A stretch of 64,000 nucleotides of DNA from an uncultured Oscillospiraceae bacterium (lineage in GTDB: Bacteria > Bacillota > Clostridia > Oscillospirales > Oscillospiraceae), in the NCBI GenBank assembly GCA_947627285.1, contig CANQVL010000002.1, positions 1 through 64,000 of the forward strand. Reading direction: 5' to 3'. Under the pieces are notes generated by a model. The model did not search any database. It was given only the letters and a program-made list of their open reading frames with translations, and was not told where the DNA came from. Positions within the stretch are counted from its first letter, which is position 1. The number at the start of each line of letters is the position of its first letter. Shown one piece after another: positions 41,004 through 47,930 of the stretch. The translations under genes and the position numbers were made by a program.

Positions 41004-41199
41004 ACGGAGCTGGAGGGAGATGTCGCCGGATGAGTGCGGGGCGCGCCTTTGCAGGTGCCGGCCGGCGGACGGCTGCGCCGGGTGCCGTGTGCCCAGGCTG
41101 TACGCCAGGCTCGCGGTCTATGAGGACTCAGGTCTGGATCCCGACGCCCTGCGCGTCCTCCGTCCGGTGAAGGTGAAACGGAGGAGGGCACGGAGATGA
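40987..41199 (+). CDS. Small cysteine-containing phage protein
   Basis: 70 residues starting MERLTERSWREMSPDE, a beginning frequent in clostridial phage proteins. Five Cys (CGARLCRCRPADGCAGC) suggest a metal site. GGAGG before ATG 40987. Confidence 0.6.
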   Translation: MERLTERSWREMSPDECGARLCRCRPADGCAGCRVPRLYARLAVYEDSGLDPDALRVLRPVKVKRRRARR

Positions 41200-41453
41200 A
41201 GATCGAGATAACCGGCGGCAGAGCCGGCTGTTCAGTGCGCGGGAGCGCTGATTCGGATGAACTGCTTTACGCAATCGAGCTTTTGGTCCGTGTCTTTGCC
41301 ACGTCCGCCCGTCAGATAGGAGCACAGGAGGATGCTATCTTTGACGCCTGTTTCTCCGCGGCTGCGAACGGATTCGCCGAAAACCCAACCGCAACCGGCT
41401 CGTTTGTGCTCACCGACCTGAGCAAGATGGGAGGGACAGGGAATGAAAAATGA
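41196..41453 (+). CDS. Small phage protein, unknown
   Basis: 85 residues overlapping the preceding gene by 4 bp. KIEITGGRAGCSVRG strand region then a helical part; no named domain. Confidence 0.55.
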   Translation: MKIEITGGRAGCSVRGSADSDELLYAIELLVRVFATSARQIGAQEDAIFDACFSAAANGFAENPTATGSFVLTDLSKMGGTGNEK

Positions 41454-41622
41454 AGAGGCTTTGAGGGTCATCGAGACAAAGCTGGCGTGCTTGAGCCGGG
41501 ACCCTGAGCTCTGCTCCCTGGACACCTGCATATTCTGCGATTATTTCGTCGGTCGTGAGCTTAAAGATGCCCTCCAAGTTGCCGCGAAGGTTTTGCGGGA
41601 GGTTGTGGAGGCGGAGGAGTGA
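41443..41622 (+). CDS. Small Cys-rich phage protein
   Basis: 59 residues from ATG 41443 after GGGAGGG. MKNEEALRVIETKLACLSRD, then the motif CSLDTCIFCDYF. The CxxxxCxxC pattern recurs in at least four neighbouring proteins up to 43.3 kb. Stop TGA at 41620-41622. Confidence 0.55.
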   Translation: MKNEEALRVIETKLACLSRDPELCSLDTCIFCDYFVGRELKDALQVAAKVLREVVEAEE

Positions 41623-41627
41623 GCGGG

Positions 41628-41963
41628 ATGAATGATGAAGAAGCTGTGGACGTGCTTCGGCGGTACGTGCGCTGCCTTACGGGGATGCCTACCTTTTGCC
41701 GGACCTCGGATTGCCAGAAGTGCGAGCTGTTTTCCGACAGGCACGCCACGGTTCAGGCTTTAATGCTGGGTGCCCAGGCGTTGGAAGATCGGATACGTGA
41801 ACCACCGGAGGTTGTGTACTGCCGGGACTGCGACCTGGAGGGAACGATATACTGCAAGCTTACCAAAATTGAGAATGCGAGGCTCGAATTCCTCGACCAT
41901 CCGCTTGACTGGTTCTGTGCGGATGGGGTTAAAAGGGAGAAGCCGGAGGCAGATCGGGAATGA
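41628..41963 (+). CDS. Small Cys-rich phage protein
   Basis: 111 residues. CRTSDCQKCELFSDRHATVQ near residue 25 and a second cluster YCRDCDLEGTIYC and WFC toward the end, probably zinc-binding. ATG 41628 sits about ten bases after GGAGG. Confidence 0.6.
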   Translation: MNDEEAVDVLRRYVRCLTGMPTFCRTSDCQKCELFSDRHATVQALMLGAQALEDRIREPPEVVYCRDCDLEGTIYCKLTKIENARLEFLDHPLDWFCADGVKREKPEADRE

Positions 41964-41985
41964 AGATGAAGAAGCTGATGAGCGT

Positions 41986-42276
41986 ATGTACATAATGATT
42001 GAAGGCGAAACGCAGATAATTAACTCCGAATTTGTCGAGCGGTTCTGCCTGGTTGAGAAGCCGGACGCGGCACTTGTGGTTGCAAGTTATCGGGATGATC
42101 GACCGCCTGTGACGATGGCGCGGTATTCCCGTAAGGATGAGGCTCAAGACGCCCTTTGCGAGCTCTTTAAGGCATTGGCAGGGGGACAGGCATACTTCTA
42201 TATGCCACTCAGCCGCCTGACTAATCCGGATAGAAAAGTCCATGATGCTCGCACAAAAAGAAAAGGAGGAAGCTAA
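41986..42276 (+). CDS. Phage protein, unknown
   Basis: 96 residues (MYIMIEGETQIINSEFVERF). Ordered alpha/beta pattern with SYRDDRPPVTMARYSRKDEA. The ribosome site is weak and ATG 41995 is an alternative. Function unknown. Confidence 0.5.
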   Translation: MYIMIEGETQIINSEFVERFCLVEKPDAALVVASYRDDRPPVTMARYSRKDEAQDALCELFKALAGGQAYFYMPLSRLTNPDRKVHDARTKRKGGS

Positions 42277-42279
42277 ATC

Positions 42280-42363
42280 ATGTCGAGACAGCTCACGGAG
42301 GCAATCGCCTATATGGAGGCGTCGCGGGAGGACAAGCCGGAGCTTTTGGAGGTGAAAACGTGA
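42280..42363 (+). CDS. Tiny phage ORF
   Basis: 27 codons (MSRQLTEAIAYMEASREDKP...) with a strong AAAGGAGG site. It ends overlapping the next gene by 4 bp, which supports translation, perhaps as a coupling peptide. Confidence 0.4.
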   Translation: MSRQLTEAIAYMEASREDKPELLEVKT

Positions 42364-42614
42364 AATACATCAAATACGTGCTCATAGCGGCTCTTGCGAT
42401 TGCCATTTTGTTGACATTGGCGGGCTGCAATATGGGGCTCGTTGATACGAAGCTTAAATTTGACAGGGCTGTCATATCAATGCCCGACGGTACGGTGGTA
42501 AGCGGGGAGGTCGATACCTGGTGGGATTACGAAAACAGCGACATGGTCCAGGTGAAGATCGACGGCACGGTTTACCTCACGCACTCCTGTAACGTTGTGC
42601 TGATAAAGGAGTGA
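42360..42614 (+). CDS. Small phage lipoprotein
   Basis: 84 residues from GTG 42360 after GGAGGTG. Lipoprotein signal with lipobox LAGC at residues 20-23, then a beta-rich domain (VVSGEVDTWWDYENSDMVQV). It would be exported and membrane-anchored. A superinfection-exclusion role is conceivable by analogy only. Confidence 0.6.
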   Translation: MKYIKYVLIAALAIAILLTLAGCNMGLVDTKLKFDRAVISMPDGTVVSGEVDTWWDYENSDMVQVKIDGTVYLTHSCNVVLIKE

Positions 42615-42619
42615 GCGGG

Positions 42620-42835
42620 ATGAGGATAAGAGACCCGAAGACGGGGGAAGTGTTTGAGGATATGGAGCGGGCGAGGAGGCATTTTTGCTACAGCTCCGAC
42701 GTCGGCTGTCGGCAGGGATGTCCGCTGTATTCCCGAAAAGAGACCTGTAAAGATTTTGCCGCCCGTTACCCAAATGCCGCCTCGCAACTGATGGGGTATG
42801 CTTTAGATGCCGAGAAAGGAGATTTACATGGATAA
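42620..42835 (+). CDS. Small Cys-rich phage protein
   Basis: 71 residues with CYSSDVGCRQGCPLYSRKETC, part of the run of Cys-patterned proteins. ATG 42620 follows GGAG. Confidence 0.55.
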   Translation: MRIRDPKTGEVFEDMERARRHFCYSSDVGCRQGCPLYSRKETCKDFAARYPNAASQLMGYALDAEKGDLHG

Positions 42836-43238
42836 ACAGAACAAGCCACTGAGCGAGTGGACGCTGGGAGAGGTTCAGGCACTTTGCGAAAAGCGAAACG
42901 GAGACGGCTGTTGCGATGAATGTCCGTTTGCTAACGTCATTGGGAATTGCACCCTCAGGGTTCTGCCTGAGGAATGGGACCTGAAAGAAGCCCCGCGACT
43001 TACCGAGCAGGAAATCGCCATCATGTGGGCGGTGGGGGCGAAGTGGGTGAGTCGGGACGGGTGCGCCAATTGTGTGAGGCTTTGGTCGAGGAAACCAAAG
43101 TCCATTCTGAAATCTTTTATGTTAGACAGCGGCGAGGACGGATTTGTTGGGGATCTGATGGCGTTTACTTTCCCCTCTGTCCATCCCGGCGAGAGTATAG
43201 AGCTGGAGGAATGTATGGGGGCGGGGGATGGACAGTGA
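42828..43238 (+). CDS. Cys-rich phage protein
   Basis: 136 residues. CCDECPFANVIGNC near residue 30, CANCVRLW later, and an acidic C-terminus. AAAGGAG precedes ATG 42828. Same Cys pattern as neighbours; function unknown. Confidence 0.55.
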   Translation: MDKQNKPLSEWTLGEVQALCEKRNGDGCCDECPFANVIGNCTLRVLPEEWDLKEAPRLTEQEIAIMWAVGAKWVSRDGCANCVRLWSRKPKSILKSFMLDSGEDGFVGDLMAFTFPSVHPGESIELEECMGAGDGQ

Positions 43239-43665
43239 ATTTTGCGGCGGGTGCGTTTACAAGCGAGGGTTCGGGGCGGACGCGTCCTGCGACTACATAG
43301 GGGTCACCGGAAGACCGCGTCCGTGTCCGGGCGGGCGTGGGTGTACGGTGAAGACTTTGGAAGGAGATGAAGCGAAAATGCCGAGGCAGATGACATTTGA
43401 CGAGGAGAGGGCGCTGACATTGCACGGCGAGGGCAAGTCCGACGGTGAGATCGCCGACGCCGTGGGCGCCTCCCGCACCGCCATATCATCGTGGCGGAAC
43501 AGGAGGGGTCTCGCGCGGAACATGCCGCCGCTGAAATCGGGCACGCGCCCGGAGGTGACGGTGGAGATACCTCCGGGACTGCGAAGCGCCGCCCGGAGGG
43601 AGCCGCCATCCGGTTCCGGCGGGAAGGACGAGGCGAATACAGATAATTCCAGCGGGGGGGGGTAG
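43228..43665 (+). CDS. Phage protein with Cys cluster and homeodomain-like HTH
   Basis: 145 residues. N-terminal CGGCVYKRGFGADASC, then a clear HTH at residues 53-90 (MTFDEERALTLHGEGKSDG, IADAVGASRTAISSWRNRRG) and a low-complexity tail. Possibly a late-gene regulator; it lies before the morphogenesis genes. Confidence 0.6.
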   Translation: MDSEFCGGCVYKRGFGADASCDYIGVTGRPRPCPGGRGCTVKTLEGDEAKMPRQMTFDEERALTLHGEGKSDGEIADAVGASRTAISSWRNRRGLARNMPPLKSGTRPEVTVEIPPGLRSAARREPPSGSGGKDEANTDNSSGGG

Positions 43666-43670
43666 GCGAG

Positions 43671-43967
43671 ATGACAGCGCCGCATAGTCTTACAAGCTCC
43701 GGCTCCTTGCCGCCTCCGCCGGCTCCTGAGCATACCGCGCCGGCTCCGAAGCCAAAGAAGACGCCGGCGGAGAGAGGCCCGGAGGGGAGCCTTGAGGCGC
43801 TTCGGCGGTTGTGTGAGGCTGCCGGGGCGGTGACGCTGGAGCTCAACGTCGGGAGCTGCAGCGTCCGTGTCCATGCGGAGAGCCTGGAGCAGCTGGGAGC
43901 CGTCGCCGGATTCCTGGGCGCCATCACCGGCGTGTCCGATTCGGACACGGGAGGCGGCGGGGGATGA
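43671..43967 (+). CDS. Small phage protein, unknown
   Basis: 98 residues. A Pro-rich N-terminus, then a short alpha/beta domain (AGAVTLELNVGSCSVRVHAE). Codons near its end are formed by palindrome site 8, giving GVSDSDTG. Confidence 0.5.
   Translation: MTAPHSLTSSGSLPPPPAPEHTAPAPKPKKTPAERGPEGSLEALRRLCEAAGAVTLELNVGSCSVRVHAESLEQLGAVAGFLGAITGVSDSDTGGGGG
43932..43948. promoter_or_regulatory. 17-bp palindrome, site 8
   Basis: GTGTCCGATTCGGACAC, exact with T centre, 19 bp from the end of the preceding coding sequence. Confidence 0.8.
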
Positions 43968-44149
43968 AGACCGCGGCATCCGGTCACGGGCGGCTCATTG
44001 ACGCGGGGGCGCTGGCGGAGAGGATCCGGGCGCTTGAATATCTCAGCCGGCGGGACAAGGAGCTTTTTATCTCCGAGGTGCTGGCGGAGCCGACGGTGGA
44101 GACACGGGGACCCGCGCCGGGGAAGACGGGAAAAAAGAAAAAATCGTGA
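43964..44149 (+). CDS. Small phage protein, unknown
   Basis: 61 residues overlapping the preceding gene by 4 bp. GRLIDAGALAERIRALEYLS is a recurrent phage motif (RLIDADALxxxI). The Lys-rich C-terminus ends at structured element a. Confidence 0.55.
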   Translation: MKTAASGHGRLIDAGALAERIRALEYLSRRDKELFISEVLAEPTVETRGPAPGKTGKKKKS

Positions 44150-44205
44150 GAGGCGAGAGACCTGAAGTCCACAGCCCGATTTCCGAAGGGAGAATTGGGC
44201 TGTGG
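44149..44205 (+). ncRNA. Structured element a (short covarying hairpin plus long hairpin)
   Basis: AGAGGCGAGA, then GAC-CTGAA-GTC (44159-44169), then a long hairpin CACAGCCC/GGGCTGTG (44170-44204). Elements b and c have the same order with GGC-TTGAA-GCC and GTC-TTGAA-GAC. The GTG start of the HUH gene (44202) lies in the 3' arm, so folding would hide it. No T-run here, unlike b and c. Whether it acts as RNA or as DNA hairpin is not known. Confidence 0.65.
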
Positions 44206-44948
44206 CAAAATTCAGAAAAATAGTTGAGGCGGGACCGCTGGTGGTGGAGACCATATATCCGGCGCCGAATCCCAGGGACACGCCGGAGGTCAGGGCCGGG
44301 AAGAAGCGTCTCAGCTCCCAGGCGCAGCAACGTATGAATCAGATCTACGCCTGGCAGAAGCTTGAGCTCCTCATCGCCGCCAACTTCCGCCAACGGGACC
44401 TGTGGGTGACGCTCACCTATGACGACGGGCACCTTCCGGGGAGCCGCGGGGAGGCGGTGCGGCGGTTCAACGCTTTTATCCGGCGGCTGCGAAAGGCGCG
44501 CGGGCGGCGTGGGCAGGTGCTCAGGTACATATACTGCACCGAGGGCAGGCACGGCGACGGGCGGTTCCACCACCACCTGCTCATCAACGCCACAGGCGAC
44601 GACTTCCGGCAGCTCGCCGGGCTCTGGGGCAACGGGCAGGTGGACATCAGGCGGTTCCGCGTCGACAAGGAGAAGAACTACGAGACGCTTGCCAAGTACA
44701 TGTGCAAGGAGCAGCGGGACAAGCCGGGGCAGCGGCTCTGGTCGGGGTCGAAGAACCTGGCGCGTCCGCGGGCTGAGTGCTTCAGGGTGCCGGACGACAC
44801 TCCGCTGGATATGCCCAGGGGCGCCACGCCGTTGACTGAGGCCAGCGAGCGGAACAGCTACGGGGTATTCAAATATATAAAATACCTCATGCCCGGATGG
44901 GAGCAGGCTGCCGCCGCGCCCAGGTCCAGGCGGAGGCGGAAAAAATAA
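44202..44948 (+). CDS. HUH endonuclease / Rep-like protein (ORF2-G2P type)
   Basis: 248 residues. Motif I LWVTLTYDD (67-75), HUH-type motif RFHHHLLIN (121-129), and candidate nucleophile tyrosines in NYETLAKYMCKE (Y160, Y166). These are the three motifs of rolling-circle replication initiators of the ORF2/G2P type. The basic C-terminus ends in SRRRRKK. Such genes are known in clostridial prophages but have no proven role in tailed phages. Structured elements lie immediately upstream (a) and 227 bp downstream (b). Confidence 0.75.
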   Translation: MAKFRKIVEAGPLVVETIYPAPNPRDTPEVRAGKKRLSSQAQQRMNQIYAWQKLELLIAANFRQRDLWVTLTYDDGHLPGSRGEAVRRFNAFIRRLRKARGRRGQVLRYIYCTEGRHGDGRFHHHLLINATGDDFRQLAGLWGNGQVDIRRFRVDKEKNYETLAKYMCKEQRDKPGQRLWSGSKNLARPRAECFRVPDDTPLDMPRGATPLTEASERNSYGVFKYIKYLMPGWEQAAAAPRSRRRRKK

Positions 44949-45015
44949 AAGACGGCTTTTTATTTTTTTCTGACTTGGGGGGTATATTAACTTTTGGGAA
45001 AGACGGTGAAAAGGG

Positions 45016-45207
45016 TTGCAAACTACGGAAAAACGTGATACACTACGGATAGAGAACGGTTGGCTCGTTTGCGAGTGCGGCGCCAGGCTCCTCAGGGTGG
45101 ACCCGGACACATCGGCGGCAAACCTTGAGGTCTACTGCCGAAGGTGCAAGCGCAAGCGAAAGGTGAATATCTCCAGAGGCGAGAGGCTTGAAGCCCACAG
45201 CCCATGA
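45016..45207 (+). CDS. Zinc-ribbon phage protein (Com/KTR-like)
   Basis: 63 residues from TTG 45016. VCECGARLLRVDPD and EVYCRRCKRKRKV give a CxC...CxxC ribbon resembling Mu Com-type translational regulators. The start codon is uncertain. Its last codons lie in structured element b. Confidence 0.55.
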   Translation: MQTTEKRDTLRIENGWLVCECGARLLRVDPDTSAANLEVYCRRCKRKRKVNISRGERLEAHSP

Positions 45208-45245
45208 CTGCGCAGGACGCGTAATCATCGGCTGTGGGCTTTTTT
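45175..45245 (+). ncRNA. Structured element b with terminator
   Basis: AGAGGCGAGA, GGC-TTGAA-GCC (45185-45195), then a long hairpin GCCCACAGCC/GGCTGTGGGC (45193-45239) followed by TTTTTT. It overlaps the end of the zinc-ribbon gene and precedes HNH. It works at least as an intrinsic terminator. Confidence 0.7.
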
Positions 45246-45262
45246 GTTTGCGGGGTGAGACT

Positions 45263-45634
45263 ATGGCTATGAAGCCGCCGAGACCGTGCAGGCATCCGGG
45301 ATGCCCGGAGCTGACGCGGGACGGCTGGTGCGACAGGCACCGACCCAGGTACCGGCGCGGGGAGAGCGAGGAGTGGCATGGGCTGTACTCACTGCCGGTC
45401 TGGACGGAGAGGCTGCGCCCGGCGCAGCTCCTTCGGGAGCCCTGGTGCCGTGAGTGCGCCAAGGCGGGGCGGCGGGTGCGCGCCACGGTGGTGGACCATA
45501 TCGTGCCGCATCGCGGGGACATGCGGCTGTTCACGGACCCTGGGAACCTGCAGAGCTTGTGCAAGTCGTGCCACGACAGGAAGACGATGCTTGAACGCGG
45601 GGAAGAACGGCGAAGAAAAACGCGGAGATATTGA
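45263..45634 (+). CDS. HNH endonuclease
   Basis: 123 residues. Zinc Cys pairs (CRHPGC, CREC), VVDHIVPHRGD with the HNH histidines, and NLQSLCKSCHDRKT. The position just before terminase matches packaging-associated HNH proteins of cos phages. ATG 45263 after GGGGTGAG; ATG 45269 also possible. Confidence 0.85.
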   Translation: MAMKPPRPCRHPGCPELTRDGWCDRHRPRYRRGESEEWHGLYSLPVWTERLRPAQLLREPWCRECAKAGRRVRATVVDHIVPHRGDMRLFTDPGNLQSLCKSCHDRKTMLERGEERRRKTRRY

Positions 45635-45811
45635 GCTTTTTGGGTCGACGCTTGGGCGCGGCGCGCGGCGGGTGCGCGCCCGCAGGGGATTATCTTCCTT
45701 GCGGGTCCCCCCCAGGGGTAAAAAGTTTTGCCGGAAACGCCAAACGACCCAGCGGCCTCATAGGTGAGAGATTTTTGCCCCATGGGAAATGGGGGAACGG
45801 AGGGGAACGGA

Positions 45812-47470
45812 ATGGCGAGGAAAAGAAAGAGCGAGATGGTGACGGCTCCGGAGGCGGAGCGGGTCGGCGGTGCTCCGGAGGCGGAACGGGTCGGTGGTGC
45901 GCCGGAGGCGGAACGGGTCGGTGGTGCGCCGGAGGCGGAGATGAGCGTTGGCGGGCAGGAGGTTGAGATGCCGGAGGGCGGCTCGGATCGCTTTGGGCGC
46001 GAGGAGGCCGCGGGCATGGCGAGAGTACACCATGACGGTACTGCCGGCGGGGACGACGCGAGATTGAACGTGCCGGAGGAGGTTGTTATCGGGAAGCTGG
46101 ATGAGCTTATCAGTATCAGCGGGGCGAGGATGGAGATGAGGGAGATCGACGAGGTCATCCCTTACGCCAGGAACGCCCGGCGCCATGACTCGGGGCAGAT
46201 CGCAAAGCTGCGCGGGTCCCTGCGCCAGTTCGGATTCGTAAAGCCCATCGCCATCGACGAGCGGGGGAACCTTCTGGCGGGGCACGGCATCCTGGAGGCT
46301 GCCCGGGCGGAGGGCATGAAGAAGGTACCCTGCGTGGTGGTCACGGGGCTCTCCGAGGTGGACCGGCAGACGTATATTATCGCCGATAACACACTTAGCG
46401 ATTTGTCCGCGTGGGATCCCAAGATGCGGGAGCTGGAGGTCAAGCGGCTCAGCAGCCTCGGCGCCAACACGAGGCTTTTGGGGTTGAATACCGACAAGCT
46501 GGGCACGGTGGACGTTGACGGCTATACGAGATCAGCGCCCGGACAGGGCGGCAGCGCCGAAGATGGCGACTTGTTCAGGGACCGTGAGCGGGACGAAAAG
46601 AGACAGGATGGCAACGACGAGTACAACGCCTTCGTAGAGAAATTCGAGCAAAAGAAGACCACGGACGACTGCTACACCCCAGATATCGTGTATGACGCCG
46701 TGGCGGATTGGACGGCGGCGGAGTACGGTCTGGACAGATCCGATTTTGTCCGCCCTTTTTTCCCAGGCGGCGACTACAGGTCCAGGGATTACGGACCGGC
46801 GGAAGTGGTGGTGGACAACCCGCCCTTCTCCATCCTCTCGGAGATCATCCGCTTTTTCGGTGATAAAGGCATTCGCTATTTCCTTTTCGCGCCGGCGCTG
46901 TCGCTTTTTAGCCGGGCGGCGATGGATTGCGGGTGCTGTATCGCCGCTTATGCCGACATCGTTTACGAGAACGGGGCGAGTGTATGCACGTCCTTCGTCA
47001 CCAACCTGGAGCCTGCGGACGTGAAGGCGCGGACTGCTCCAACGCTCACTTCGGCGGTGGAGGCGGCAGTAGACGCCTACCTGAGGGGGTCACGGAAAGC
47101 TCTTCCAAAGTACGAATTCCCCGATCACGTTTTGACCGCGGCGACCATGGGACGGTGGAGCGCCCTGGGGGTTGAATTCGCCGTAAAGAAATCGGACTTT
47201 GTGCGGATCTCCACGCTGGACGCGATGAAGTCGCGGGACAAGAACAGCGGGATCTACGGCGGTGCGCTTCTCCTTTCTGAGAAGGCTGCCGCGGAGAAGG
47301 CTGCCGCGGAGAAGGCTGCCGCGGAGAAGGCTGCCGCGGAGAAGGCTGCCGCGGAGAAGGCTGATGTGACGTATTGGCAGCTCTCCCAGCGGGAGTTGGG
47401 TATAGTGCGAAGACTGGGCGGGGATGATGAACGGGGGGATAAAGATGCCGGGACCGAGGCTGCCGATTGA
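45812..47470 (+). CDS. ParB-domain / adenine DNA methyltransferase fusion
   Basis: 552 residues. Residues about 1-50 are tandem APEAERVGG repeats. A ParB/Srx-type domain follows (about 105-215: NARRHDSGQIAKLRGSLRQF, AIDERGNLLAGHGILEAAR). Then comes a methyltransferase region with KTTDDCYTPDIVYDAVADW and the catalytic NPPF motif VVVDNPPFSILSEIIRFF, resembling EcoRI-type methylases. Near the C-terminus are five EKAAA repeats. Probably modifies phage DNA. ATG 45812 has GGAGGGG upstream. Confidence 0.85.
   Translation: MARKRKSEMVTAPEAERVGGAPEAERVGGAPEAERVGGAPEAEMSVGGQEVEMPEGGSDRFGREEAAGMARVHHDGTAGGDDARLNVPEEVVIGKLDELISISGARMEMREIDEVIPYARNARRHDSGQIAKLRGSLRQFGFVKPIAIDERGNLLAGHGILEAARAEGMKKVPCVVVTGLSEVDRQTYIIADNTLSDLSAWDPKMRELEVKRLSSLGANTRLLGLNTDKLGTVDVDGYTRSAPGQGGSAEDGDLFRDRERDEKRQDGNDEYNAFVEKFEQKKTTDDCYTPDIVYDAVADWTAAEYGLDRSDFVRPFFPGGDYRSRDYGPAEVVVDNPPFSILSEIIRFFGDKGIRYFLFAPALSLFSRAAMDCGCCIAAYADIVYENGASVCTSFVTNLEPADVKARTAPTLTSAVEAAVDAYLRGSRKALPKYEFPDHVLTAATMGRWSALGVEFAVKKSDFVRISTLDAMKSRDKNSGIYGGALLLSEKAAAEKAAAEKAAAEKAAAEKAAAEKADVTYWQLSQRELGIVRRLGGDDERGDKDAGTEAAD
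45845..45940 (+). repeat. Tandem 27-bp repeat in the methyltransferase gene
   Basis: Three full units and one partial unit encoding APEAERVGG; unit 1 differs from units 2 and 3 at a few bases. In frame, so length changes would keep the gene open. Confidence 0.85.
47279..47353 (+). repeat. Tandem 15-bp repeat (EKAAA) in the methyltransferase gene
   Basis: Five identical GAGAAGGCTGCCGCG units plus a partial sixth. Identity at the DNA level suggests recent slippage; each unit adds five residues. Confidence 0.9.
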
Positions 47471-47930
47471 GGTGCTGGAGGCGCGGGGGCGGAAACACAT
47501 GGGTAAAGCTGAGCGGCAGGAGCGGGAGGACTCCCAGGTGAGACCCTCCAAGGCTGTCAAGCGGCTCACCGCCCCGAAATGGCTGCCGGACAACCTGAAG
47601 GAGGAGTTCAACAGGATCGCCGGGGCGCTCGTGGATCTGATGCCGCGGCTTGTGATCCGGCCGGACGCGGACACAGTGGCCAACTACTGCGTGGTGTACG
47701 CCTCCTGGAAGACCGCCACGAACCTGGCAAACGACGCCCTGAACCGGGGGGAGCTGGATGACGCCCAGGCGTGGAGCCTGGTGCAGGACAGGTACTTCAA
47801 GCAGGCTCGATCGTGTGCCGCGGATCTGGGGCTCACCATCACCTCCCGGTGCCGCCTGGTGGTGCCGGAGAAGGAGGACCGGGGTGAGGACAACCCCTTT
47901 ATCAGACTGATGGAGGCAAAACGTGCCTGA
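47445..47930 (+). CDS. terS: Terminase small subunit, P27-like
   Basis: 161 residues beginning MPGPRLPIEVLEARG, with PSKAVKRLTAPKWLPDNLKE and VANYCVVYASWKTA, the P27-family pattern. ATG 47445 follows a GGGGGG run. It recognises the packaging site and feeds DNA to TerL. Confidence 0.85.
   Translation: MPGPRLPIEVLEARGRKHMGKAERQEREDSQVRPSKAVKRLTAPKWLPDNLKEEFNRIAGALVDLMPRLVIRPDADTVANYCVVYASWKTATNLANDALNRGELDDAQAWSLVQDRYFKQARSCAADLGLTITSRCRLVVPEKEDRGEDNPFIRLMEAKRA

Noticed and set aside
47279-47353. Identical short tandem repeats considered as CRISPR
   Set aside because: No spacers; in-frame EKAAA codon repeats within a gene.
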